From: Firmicutes bacterium UBA1764
GTDB lineage: Bacteria; Bacillota; Clostridia; Peptostreptococcales; Anaerovoracaceae
Length of the DNA stretch: 5,847 bases
NCBI GenBank assembly: GCA_002315535.1
Contig: DCHA01000073.1
Location: 1-5,847 of the forward strand
Reading direction: 5' to 3'
Of this stretch, positions 1-5,287 are shown piece by piece (positions within the stretch are counted from its first letter, which is position 1; the number at the start of each line of letters is the position of its first letter). The notes under the pieces are model-generated. The model searched no databases. It worked only from the letters and a program-made list of their open reading frames with translations, and had not been told where the DNA came from. The position numbers and the translations under genes are program-made.

Positions 1-23
1 GTGCGTTTACTTATTCAATTTAC

Positions 24-71
24 GTTTCCATTTATATATCATGGAAACAGTCAGTTCTTATTGAGCTGACT
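24..71. repeat. Two consecutive hairpins at the left edge
   Basis: Two inverted repeats stand back to back. The first has an 8-bp stem, GTTTCCAT (24-31) with ATGGAAAC (41-48). The second pairs AGTCAG (49-54) with CTGACT (66-71) and can be extended by a few weaker pairs. Neither is followed by a clear U-tract on either strand, so they are not obvious terminators. They lead directly into the tandem hairpin array and may belong to the same structured region. No reading frame is convincing here. Confidence 0.5.
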
Positions 72-88
72 ATTATTTAGATTATACT

Positions 89-374
89 GGCTTGCTGGAA
101 GCGATTTCCACCTGTGCAAGCCACTTTGATTTTTATTTGGCTCGCTGGAAGAGTTTTCCCTCTGTGCGAGCTATTTTGGATTTTATTTGGCTCGCTGTGG
201 GCACTTTTCTTCCATGCGAGCCATTTTGAATTTTATTTGGCTTGCTGAGAGGGTTTCCCTTCTGTGCGAGCCATTTTGTTTTTTATTTGGCTCGCTGGGA
301 TAGTTTTTCCTCTGTGCGAGCCATTTTGATTTTTATTTGGCTCGCTGAGAGCACTTTTCTTCTATGCGAGCCAC
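89..374. repeat. Six tandem 50-nt hairpin repeats
   Basis: Units begin at 89, 139, 189, 239, 289 and 339 with an exact 50-nt period; the last breaks down after about 374. Each unit reads GGCTCGCTG, a variable stretch of about 15 nt, TGTGCGAGCC, then a T-rich linker resembling ATTTTGATTTTTATTT. The outer arms pair as a 7-bp stem. Unit 1 has GGCTTGC with GCAAGCC, a compensated base-pair change, and unit 4 has GGCTTGC with GCGAGCC, which keeps a G-U pair. The variable middles are mostly self-complementary too, for example GGAA with TTCC in units 1 and 2, and GGG with CCC in unit 4. The stem-plus-T-run layout resembles degenerate terminators on the plus strand. Function is unknown: a structured RNA, a protein-binding array or a slippage-expanded repeat are all possible. 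Confidence 0.85.
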
Positions 375-383
375 TCTTGAGTA

Positions 384-409
384 CCTTGCGGGCTTATGGG
401 CCCGCAAGG
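384..409. repeat. 10-bp GC-rich hairpin
   Basis: CCTTGCGGGC (384-393) is perfectly complementary to GCCCGCAAGG (400-409), with loop TTATGG. It sits between the tandem hairpin array and the longer hairpin starting at 409. There is no U-tract on either side, so it is not a canonical intrinsic terminator. Confidence 0.75.
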
Positions 410-499
410 GGGCTGTCTAGCCAAGTCCGGCCGGATTATAGCTGGTGCTTTGGCCTAAACTGACGGCCAGCACCAGCCCGGCCGCCTTGGGACAGCCCC
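409..499. repeat. Long composite hairpin (four nested stems)
   Basis: A 91-nt segment folds on itself almost end to end. GGGGCTGTC (409-417) pairs with GACAGCCCC (491-499), CCAAG (421-425) with CTTGG (486-490), CGGCCGG (428-434) with CCGGCCG (478-484), and GCTGGTGC (441-448) with GCACCAGC (470-477). An inner TGGCC/GGCCA stem (451-455 with 465-469) closes a 9-nt loop. The structure would form on either strand and is not followed by a U-run. It could be a structured RNA domain or a small palindromic mobile element. I do not recognise a known RNA family in it. Confidence 0.75.
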
Positions 500-569
500 G
501 CCCTTATGTCACATTTTATCTTTTTATTAAGGTATATATTAAGCCATCCTTACTTGCCCTTTTCAAATC
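500..569. other. AT-rich spacer, nothing recognised
   Basis: This low-complexity AT-rich stretch links two hairpin clusters. I see no promoter pair, ribosome binding site or reading frame in it that I would defend. Open frames crossing 242-826 on either strand run through palindromic repeat DNA and resemble no protein family I know. Confidence 0.4.
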
Positions 570-696
570 AAGAAAGATGAGCACAGCGAATCTTTCTTCC
601 CCTGCGAGGCAAAGCCGAGTACCTGCCCCAAAGGCTGGGGTGGCGCGCCCTCGCGCCGGGGTTTGATAATCGGCGAAGCGGCGGAGCGCGAGCCGA
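570..696. repeat. Cluster of four GC-rich hairpins
   Basis: Four inverted repeats follow one another. AAGAAAGAT (570-578) pairs with ATCTTTCTT (590-598). CCCC (626-629) pairs with GGGG (637-640). GGCGCG (642-647) pairs with CGCGCC (652-657) around the loop CCCT. TCGGC (670-674) pairs with GCCGA (692-696) around an inner GCG/CGC pair. The GC content jumps sharply compared with the AT-rich DNA on both sides. The density of structure and lack of coding signal suggest a noncoding RNA or a mobile-element remnant; neither can be proved from one sequence. Confidence 0.55.
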
Positions 697-706
697 ACAT
701 AATGCG

Positions 707-764
707 AAAAACAGTAGTGCGTAGTCCGGGCCGGAGGCCACGGGAACGGAGCACTACTGTTTTT
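707..764. terminator. 14-bp terminator-like stem, possibly bidirectional
   Basis: AAAAACAGTAGTGC (707-720) is perfectly complementary to GCACTACTGTTTTT (751-764). Inside it a second stem forms: CCG plus GGCC pairs with GGCC plus CGG around a GGA loop (727-743). The plus-strand product ends in five U residues, and the minus-strand product also ends in five. It could therefore terminate transcription from either side, for example a structured RNA read on the plus strand from the hairpin region to its left. Confidence 0.7.
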
Positions 765-861
765 GTCATTTGAAGTATCAGTTGCATGTCAAGCAGACCT
801 GTCCCCAATAACACACGGTGACACACATTCGATACGAGATCTATCTATAATCATATATTAA

Positions 862-884
862 AGAAAAAGCGTGTCCGAAGACAC
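862..884 (-). terminator. Second downstream terminator of the importer operon
   Basis: Read on the minus strand, GTGTC and GACAC form a 5-bp stem capped by a stable UUCG tetraloop (stem 871-875 with 880-884). It is followed by GC and a U-rich run (862-868). It lies about 40 nt beyond the first terminator and shares the GTCCGAAGAC core with it. It probably acts as a back-up terminator. Confidence 0.6.
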
Positions 885-921
885 TGTTTAGGGGAGTGCC
901 TAGGCGATTAGCGTGAAAATT

Positions 922-947
922 AAAAGCGAGTCCGAAGACTCGCTTTT
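922..947 (-). terminator. Main intrinsic terminator of the importer operon
   Basis: A perfect 11-bp stem, AAAAGCGAGTC (922-932) with GACTCGCTTTT (937-947), closes a 4-nt loop that reads UUCG on the minus strand. The stem ends in a run of U residues on the minus strand. It starts 3 nt after the ATPase stop codon, so it clearly closes the three-gene operon. The symmetrical A/T ends could also work for plus-strand transcripts. Confidence 0.9.
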
Positions 948-950
948 GTG

Positions 951-1742
951 TTAACCTAGTATTTCTTTGTCTGATACGTGTCCGCCGACCTCGTTGAACT
1001 TGTGAAGCAGTTCTTCGACTGTCAGCTTCTTCTTTTCCTCGCCTCTAACATCAAAGATTACGCTGCCCGCATGCATCATGATAAGTCTGTTACCATAATC
1101 GATTGCGTTCTGCATGTTATGCGTAACCATCAAGGTTGTCAGCTTATTTTCCTCAACGATCTTTGCGGAAAGATCAAGAACTGTTGCGGCAGTCTTTGGG
1201 TCAAGAGCCGCGGTGTGCTCGTCCAAAAGAAGAATCTTTGGCTTCTTTATGGTTGCCATGAGAAGAGTGATAGCCTGGCGCTGGCCTCCGGAAAGAAGAC
1301 CTACCTTTGTATCAAGTCTGTCCTCGAGCCCAAGTCCGAGTCGTGCGAGCTGCTCTTTGATAAGCTGAAGCTCGGTGCCTCTCGGCATACCCCATTTAAG
1401 TGAGTGCTTGTTTCCTCTTCTGAAAGCGAGCGCAAGGTTTTCGGAAATCCACATATTCGGAGCGGTTCCCATCATCGGGTCCTGGAATACTCTTCCGATA
1501 TAGCTTGCCTTGTCAACCTCGGACATATAGGTAATATCCTTGTCGTCCAGAGTGATTCTGCCTCCGTCCGGAAGATAGGTTCCGGAGAGAAGATTCAGCA
1601 TGGTTGATTTGCCGGCTCCGTTAGAGCCGATTATTGTGATAAAATCTCTGTCCTCAACTGTGAGGTTAAGGTCTGTGAAGATTTTCTTTTCGTTTACTGT
1701 GCCTGTGAAGAAGGCTTTGCGAAGATGTTCTATTTTAAGCAT
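951..1742 (-). CDS. ABC importer ATP-binding protein, TrpXYZ-like aromatic amino acid family
   Basis: This is the 263-residue ATPase that powers uptake through the neighbouring permease at the cytoplasmic membrane. Visible motifs are Walker A GSNGAGKST (39-47), Q-loop Gln87 in VFQDP, signature LSGGQRQ (150-156), Walker B ILLLDEH (170-176), D-loop AALD (178-181) and switch His208 in VTHNM. All catalytic elements are intact and the length is normal. The frame stays open upstream to an ATG at 1829, but I chose the ATG at 1742. The N-terminus MLKIEHLRKAF is typical, and GGAGG at 1752-1756 lies 9 nt upstream, while the extra 29 residues only overlap the permease. Start and permease stop overlap by 8 nt, suggesting translational coupling. 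Family membership follows from the operon partners; the ATPase alone does not indicate substrate. Confidence 0.93.
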   Translation of the reverse strand: MLKIEHLRKAFFTGTVNEKKIFTDLNLTVEDRDFITIIGSNGAGKSTMLNLLSGTYLPDGGRITLDDKDITYMSEVDKASYIGRVFQDPMMGTAPNMWISENLALAFRRGNKHSLKWGMPRGTELQLIKEQLARLGLGLEDRLDTKVGLLSGGQRQAITLLMATIKKPKILLLDEHTAALDPKTAATVLDLSAKIVEENKLTTLMVTHNMQNAIDYGNRLIMMHAGSVIFDVRGEEKKKLTVEELLHKFNEVGGHVSDKEILG

Positions 1743-2670
1743 TTCCACTGTCCTCCATTTCATAAGCTTTGCGCTGCTTTGCGAACATAGCCCTGTCCTT
1801 CCAAACCGGAAGTGCAAGAGCGATAGCAACGATAAGTGCGGTAATAATCTTAAGGTCTGTTGCCTTCATCCATGGCAGTGTGAGTGCGCATGCAATGATG
1901 GTTCTGTAAATAATTGCACCGAGTGTAATTGCAGTCATCTTGAAGGCAAAATTCTGTTCCTTGTGAATAAAGAGAACTTCACCGATGATTACGGATGCAA
2001 GTCCGATTACGATGGTGCCCTGGCCCATATTAACGAGGGCTGAGCCGTAGTCAAACTGTGCGATAAGGCTTCCTGAAAGAGCAACAAGTCCGTTGGAAAG
2101 CATCAGGCACAAAACTATCATTCTGTCAGTGTTGATACCCATTGCTCTGGCCATATTCATATTGCTGCCTGTGGCACGAACTGCGCATCCAAGCTCGGTT
2201 CCAAAGAATATATAAAGAAGGATAATTATTAAAGCGCAAATCAGCACGCCGACTATGATGGACATTGTGTTTGACTTTACGCCGCCGCCAAGGAGCCCTG
2301 AGATAACTGTCTTAAGGGACTTGCCTGCGATGGCAACAGTCGCCTTGTCTCCCATGATTCTGATGTTAACCGAGTAGAGTGCAATCTGGGTCAAAATTCC
2401 CGCGAGAATTGCAGGGATCTTGAACTTGGTGTGGAGTATACCTGTTACCGCTCCGGCAACACATCCGCAAATAAAGCAGACCAGCATTGCTAGGAAGGGG
2501 TTAACGCCCTTGTTAATTAGGACGACTGTTACTGCGGCACCGAGTGGAAAGCTGCCTTCAACTGTAAGGTCGGCGATTTCGAGGATTCTGAATGTCAGGA
2601 AAACCCCGAGCGTTAGAATGGCCCACAGGAGGCCCTGCGCGACGCCTGATTGGATTGTTGCTAAACTCAT
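1735..2670 (-). CDS. ABC importer permease, LivH/RbsC-like superfamily (BPD_transp_2 type)
   Basis: This 311-residue integral membrane protein forms the translocation channel for the substrate delivered by the lipoprotein. It has about eight to ten hydrophobic segments, including near residues 10-27, 40-55, 58-80, 85-102, 137-157, 190-207, 215-235, 245-262 and 275-290. The cytoplasmic loop RATGSNMNMARAMGI (about 166-180) matches the ATPase-coupling loop of the branched-chain amino acid/ribose permease superfamily. Only one permease gene is present, so a homodimer is likely, as known for TrpY-type systems. It starts 18 nt after the upstream lipoprotein gene and has only a weak GA-rich ribosome binding site, so it probably depends on readthrough translation from that gene. 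It overlaps the ATPase start by 8 nt. Substrate identity is inferred from the operon leader and the lipoprotein family. Confidence 0.92.
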   Translation of the reverse strand: MSLATIQSGVAQGLLWAILTLGVFLTFRILEIADLTVEGSFPLGAAVTVVLINKGVNPFLAMLVCFICGCVAGAVTGILHTKFKIPAILAGILTQIALYSVNIRIMGDKATVAIAGKSLKTVISGLLGGGVKSNTMSIIVGVLICALIIILLYIFFGTELGCAVRATGSNMNMARAMGINTDRMIVLCLMLSNGLVALSGSLIAQFDYGSALVNMGQGTIVIGLASVIIGEVLFIHKEQNFAFKMTAITLGAIIYRTIIACALTLPWMKATDLKIITALIVAIALALPVWKDRAMFAKQRKAYEMEDSGNA

Positions 2671-2688
2671 TTTCTTTCTTCTTTCAAA

Positions 2689-3693
2689 TTAATATATAAC
2701 TGCTTTGTCAAGGACTGACTGTGGCACTTCAAGGCCGATTGCGTCAAGGCTTGCCTGGTTAAGTGCTGTGATGCAGTCCTCTGTCTGGTACTGAATTGGC
2801 ATCTTTGCGATTGTTGCAAGAGGATCAGCTGATTTGAGGACCTCTATTGCCATCTTTGCTGTCTGCTGTCCAAGCTTGTAGTAGTCGATTCCGTAGGTTG
2901 CTGTTCCGCCTGCCTGGCACATGCCCGGCTCGCCTACAACTACAGGAAGTCCGCATTCATTTGCTGCGGCTGCAACAAGTGTCATGGAATCTGCCAGAGT
3001 GTTGTCTGTCGGGATGTAGATTGCGTCTACCTGCCCCTTGAGGGATTCAACAGCTGACTTAGCTTCGTCAACTGCGGAGATTGTCTTCTGAACGCAGGTC
3101 ATTCCGAGCTTTTCGATCTGAGCCTTTGCAAGCTCGTACTGAACTGCTGAGTTGGACTCAGATGAACAGTAGAATACTGCAACTTTTTGTGCAGATGGAA
3201 TCATTTCCTTAATAAGGTCGACCTGCTCTGCAACAGGGTTCATATCGGATGTTCCGGAAATGTTTGCGCCCGGAGCGTCATTGCTTGCTACAAGTCCGCT
3301 TGCTACAGGATCTGTTACTGCGCTGAAGAGTACAGGGATGTCGCTTGTCTTTTCCTTGATACAGGATACTGACGGTGTTGCGATTGCGTAGATGAGATCG
3401 CATCCGTTATTGATAAGTGTATCTGCGATTGTCGGGCAGTTTGCTGTATCTGCTGCGGCGGAGAGGTAGATTATTTCGAAGTCTGTTCCCTCTACCATTC
3501 CGGCATCCTTAAGGCCCTGTACGAAGCCGTCGTATACGTTGATGAGTGCGGTGAATTCACCGAACTGCATTACGCCGATTTTATATGTTGCGCTGCCTGT
3601 CTGTGGTGCTGATGACTGACCATTCTGGTCACCACATGCTGCAAGGCTAAGAATCATTGCCAGAGCAAGAATAATTGTAATAAGCTTTTTCAT
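2689..3693 (-). CDS. ABC importer substrate-binding lipoprotein (ABC_sub_bind family), Phe-leader controlled
   Basis: This 334-residue extracytoplasmic binding protein is of the ABC_sub_bind (PF04392, COG2984) type, the family of pneumococcal TrpX. It starts MKKLITIILALAMILSLAAC: a signal peptide ending in the lipobox LAAC, with Cys20 as the expected lipidation site. A Ser/Gln/Gly-rich linker leads into the mature domain at YKIGVMQFGEFTAL. Family-like segments include IYAIATPSVSC, PVLFSAVTDP, NISGTSDMNP, VFYCSSESNS, IYIPTDNTL and VVVGEPGM. The start is supported by AAGGAG (3701-3706), 7 nt upstream. It is first in an operon with permease and ATPase and lies behind a leader peptide with seven Phe codons. 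I therefore infer phenylalanine, perhaps among other aromatic amino acids, as ligand. It aligns without obvious gaps with the orphan paralogue at 4057-5061. Confidence 0.93.
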   Translation of the reverse strand: MKKLITIILALAMILSLAACGDQNGQSSAPQTGSATYKIGVMQFGEFTALINVYDGFVQGLKDAGMVEGTDFEIIYLSAAADTANCPTIADTLINNGCDLIYAIATPSVSCIKEKTSDIPVLFSAVTDPVASGLVASNDAPGANISGTSDMNPVAEQVDLIKEMIPSAQKVAVFYCSSESNSAVQYELAKAQIEKLGMTCVQKTISAVDEAKSAVESLKGQVDAIYIPTDNTLADSMTLVAAAANECGLPVVVGEPGMCQAGGTATYGIDYYKLGQQTAKMAIEVLKSADPLATIAKMPIQYQTEDCITALNQASLDAIGLEVPQSVLDKAVIY

Positions 3694-3744
3694 TTTATTT
3701 CTCCTTAACTTTATATCGAACCACTGATTATGTGGGCTTTCTGC

Positions 3745-3782
3745 AATAAAAAACCCACCGATTTAACATTTTAACGGTGGGT
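3745..3782 (-). terminator. Attenuator terminator of the Phe-leader operon
   Basis: On the minus strand ACCCACCG (3782-3775) pairs with CGGTGGGT (3760-3753), an 8-bp GC-rich stem. It is followed by six U residues, then A and UU. The hairpin lies between the leader peptide stop (3811) and the lipoprotein start (3693), so it acts inside the leader. Its 5' arm is also the 3' arm of a competing antiterminator, which marks it as a conditional terminator. Confidence 0.88.
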
Positions 3783-3841
3783 CGTAATGAACATTTTTCA
3801 AACTAAAAGATTAGCCGAGCGAAGTACAACAACGATCCACC
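3776..3841 (-). promoter_or_regulatory. Antiterminator arms of the Phe attenuator
   Basis: GGTGGATCG (3841-3833), lying inside the leader peptide gene, can pair with CGACCCACC (3784-3776): eight pairs and one A-C mismatch. This pairing uses up the 5' arm of the terminator, so the two structures exclude each other. The same pair with the same mismatch occurs in the Tyr-leader copy, which supports a functional structure. Confidence 0.8.
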
Positions 3842-3897
3842 TGCGTAAAAAAGAATGTAAAGTTAAAGCTAAAGCTGAACTTTGTGCAGTTTCTCAT
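3811..3897 (-). CDS. Phenylalanine-rich leader peptide (28 aa), attenuation control
   Basis: A short frame begins MRNCTK, continues as FSFSFNFTFFF with seven Phe codons in 11 positions (TTC and TTT mixed), and ends TQVDRCCTSLG before TAA. AAAGGAG (3909-3915) lies 11 nt upstream of ATG, a slightly long spacing. It sits between a promoter (3938-3966) and a conditional terminator (3745-3782), the arrangement of ribosome-mediated attenuators such as pheA and trp leaders of enteric bacteria. Ribosomes starved of Phe-tRNA should stall in the Phe run and favour the antiterminator. The final QVDRCCTSL is identical, also in bases, to the end of the Tyr leader at 5176-5250. The peptide probably has no function once made. 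Confidence is high because the paralogue has the same design with a different amino acid. Confidence 0.9.
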   Translation of the reverse strand: MRNCTKFSFSFNFTFFFTQVDRCCTSLG

Positions 3898-3937
3898 TTT
3901 GTACTTTTCTCCTTTCCTCATTTAGTAATATGCATAT

Positions 3938-3966
3938 ACATTAGCACCATGATCCGATAAAGTAAA
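3938..3966 (-). promoter_or_regulatory. Promoter of the Phe-leader importer operon
   Basis: Read on the minus strand, a -35-like TTTACT (3966-3961) is followed after 17 nt by TAATGT (3943-3938), preceded by TGC as an extended -10 element. The -10 match is modest. The same arrangement, TTTACT, 17 nt and TGC-TAAAGT, occurs in the Tyr copy. An A-rich stretch upstream of the -35 box resembles an UP element. Initiation near 3931 would put the leader ATG about 35 nt into the transcript. Confidence 0.65.
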
Positions 3967-4018
3967 GAGTTTTATTCAATTTTTTGCTTTTATTTTCTTG
4001 TCTAATATCGTGAAACTA

Positions 4019-4041
4019 GCCGGAGCGATGAAGGCTCCGGC
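4019..4041 (-). terminator. Hairpin after the orphan lipoprotein gene, weak U-tract
   Basis: GCCGGAGC (4019-4026) is perfectly complementary to GCTCCGGC (4034-4041), with a 7-nt loop, 15 nt beyond the lipoprotein stop codon. On the minus strand it is followed by TAGTTTCAC instead of a proper U-run. It may end the transcript inefficiently or act as a 3'-end stabilising hairpin. Some readthrough into the Phe-leader operon is plausible. Confidence 0.6.
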
Positions 4042-4056
4042 CGTCAAATTCTCTAT

Positions 4057-5061
4057 TTAGTAAACAATTGCTCTGTCAAGGATTGCCTGTGGAACGTCAA
4101 GTCCGAGAGCATCAATGCTTGCCTGGTTGATTGCTGTTACGCAGTCTTCTGTCTGGTACTGAACCGGCATCTTTGCGATTGCTGCGAGCGGGTCAGCGGC
4201 ATTGAGAACCTCGATAGCCATCTTAGCTGTCTGCTGACCGAGCTTGAAGTAATCGATTCCGAAGGTTGCTGTTGCGCCGTTTTGAACCATGCCCGGCTCG
4301 CCGCATACGATTGGGATACCGCTTTCATCAGCAGCTGCGGCAACGAGTGTCATGGAGTCGGACAGTGTGTTGTCTGTCGGAACGTAGATTGCGTCAACCT
4401 GGCCCTTGAGGGATTCGATTGCGGACTTAGCTTCGTCGATTGCGGAGATTGTCTTCTGAACGCAGGTCATGCCGAGCTTTTCGATCTGTGCCTTTGCGAG
4501 CTCGAACTGTACTGCGGAGTTGGACTCGGATGAGCAGTAGAATACTGCAACTGTCTTTGCATCAGGAAGCATTTCCTTTAAGAGGTCGATCTGTTCTGCT
4601 ACAGGGTTCATATCGGATGTTCCGGAGATGTTTGCTCCCGGAGCGTCATTGCTTGCTACAAGTCCGCTAGCCTGTGGATCTGTTACTGCACTGAAGAGTA
4701 CAGGGATTTCTGTTGTCTTTTCCTTAATGCAGGATACTGACGGGGTTGCGATTGCGTAGATGAGGTCGCAGCCGTCGTTGATGAGTGTGTCTGCGATTGT
4801 CGGGCAGTTTGCTGTATCTGCTGCGGCTGAGAGGTAGATGATTTCAAAGTCTGTTCCCTCTACCATTCCGCCATCCTTAAGGCCCTGAACGAAGCCGTCG
4901 TATGCGTTTACGAGTGCTGTGAATTCGCCGAACTGCATAACGCCAATTTTAAGCTTTGCGCTGTCTGTCTGTGTATTTGCTGCGGGTTCTGCCTTTTCGC
5001 CGCATGCGGCAAAGCAGAATATCATAGCCAGTGCTAATATGATTGCTAATAACTTTTTCAT
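4057..5061 (-). CDS. Orphan substrate-binding lipoprotein (ABC_sub_bind family), Tyr-leader controlled
   Basis: This 334-residue binding protein is a close paralogue of the one at 2689-3693: same length, same domain order, and most residues shared in the mature part. MKKLLAIILALAMIFCFAAC is a lipoprotein signal with lipobox FAAC and Cys20. The mature domain starts near LKIGVMQFGEFTAL. Differences cluster in the linker and in places such as IPIVCGEPGMVQNGATATFG, where the paralogue has LPVVVGEPGMCQAGGTATYG. CTCCTT at 5070-5075 gives AAGGAG on the minus strand, fixing the start. The gene stands alone, with no permease or ATPase of its own in this window, so it probably feeds the importer encoded just downstream. 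Its leader has six Tyr codons, so tyrosine is the inferred ligand. Specificity cannot be read from the protein sequence itself. Confidence 0.92.
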   Translation of the reverse strand: MKKLLAIILALAMIFCFAACGEKAEPAANTQTDSAKLKIGVMQFGEFTALVNAYDGFVQGLKDGGMVEGTDFEIIYLSAAADTANCPTIADTLINDGCDLIYAIATPSVSCIKEKTTEIPVLFSAVTDPQASGLVASNDAPGANISGTSDMNPVAEQIDLLKEMLPDAKTVAVFYCSSESNSAVQFELAKAQIEKLGMTCVQKTISAIDEAKSAIESLKGQVDAIYVPTDNTLSDSMTLVAAAADESGIPIVCGEPGMVQNGATATFGIDYFKLGQQTAKMAIEVLNAADPLAAIAKMPVQYQTEDCVTAINQASIDALGLDVPQAILDRAIVY

Positions 5062-5117
5062 TTTATTTTCTCCTTTTTAATTTGTAATGAGCCACTTATT
5101 TAGGTAGGCTTTACAAA

Positions 5118-5147
5118 TATAAAACCCACCGGTTTTTAACGGTGGGT
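5118..5147 (-). terminator. Attenuator terminator of the Tyr-leader gene
   Basis: On the minus strand ACCCACCG (5147-5140) pairs with CGGTGGGT (5131-5124), followed by UUUUAUAUUU. The stem is identical to that of the Phe attenuator, but the loop is shorter and the U-tract is interrupted sooner, so basal readthrough may be higher. It lies between the Tyr leader stop (5176) and the lipoprotein start (5061). Confidence 0.86.
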
Positions 5148-5206
5148 CGCAATGAACATTTTCTAAACTAAAAGATTAGTCGAGCGAAGTACAACAACGA
5201 TCCACC
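5141..5206 (-). promoter_or_regulatory. Antiterminator arms of the Tyr attenuator
   Basis: GGTGGATCG (5206-5198), within the leader peptide gene, pairs with CGACCCACC (5149-5141) with a single A-C mismatch. This competes with the terminator stem at 5124-5147. Both arms and the mismatch are the same as in the Phe copy at 3776-3841. Confidence 0.8.
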
Positions 5207-5250
5207 TGTGCGTAGCAATAATAGTAATAATACTTTCTTGAGTTTGTCAT
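5176..5250 (-). CDS. Tyrosine-rich leader peptide (24 aa), attenuation control
   Basis: A short frame begins MTNSRK, continues YYYYYCY with six Tyr codons (TAT and TAC), and ends AQVDRCCTSLD before TAA. AAAGGAG (5263-5269) lies 12 nt upstream of ATG. The frame is followed by a competing antiterminator and terminator and precedes a binding-protein gene. The layout matches the Phe leader of the neighbouring operon element by element; only the control-codon block differs in kind. Known leader-peptide attenuators work by ribosome stalling at codons of the limiting amino acid, so tyrosine limitation should increase expression of the downstream gene. Frame, codon run and hairpins are seen; the mechanism is inferred from family precedent. 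Confidence 0.9.
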   Translation of the reverse strand: MTNSRKYYYYYCYAQVDRCCTSLD

Positions 5251-5287
5251 TATGTACTTTTACTCCTTTCCTTTTAACATTACATAC

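Noticed and set aside
89..374. CRISPR array
   Set aside because: The period is only 50 nt, leaving variable segments of about 15 nt. These segments are related to one another and self-complementary, the repeats are degenerate, and no cas gene is present.
721..745. Resemblance of AGTCCGGGCC to an RNase P RNA core
   Set aside because: Only a short match is present and no other conserved RNase P RNA element surrounds it. The segment is better explained as the inner stem of the hairpin at 707-764.
242..826. Several 73-87 codon open frames on both strands
   Set aside because: They run through tandem hairpins and palindromic GC-rich DNA, have no convincing ribosome binding site, and their products show no recognisable family features.
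1743..1829. 29-residue N-terminal extension of the ATPase
   Set aside because: It lies wholly within the permease coding region. The ATG at 1742 has a well-spaced GGAGG and gives a standard ABC ATPase N-terminus.
978..2043. Plus-strand open frames opposite the ATPase and permease genes
   Set aside because: They are shadows of the minus-strand genes. Their products are Cys/Ser-rich without family features, while the opposite strand encodes intact conserved motifs.
3720..3970. T-box riboswitch reading of the leaders
   Set aside because: GGTGGATCG loosely resembles the T-box core, but only about 90 nt or less separate the expected transcription start from it. There is no room for a normal Stem I with a specifier loop, and the leader codes for a Phe- or Tyr-rich peptide with its own ribosome binding site.
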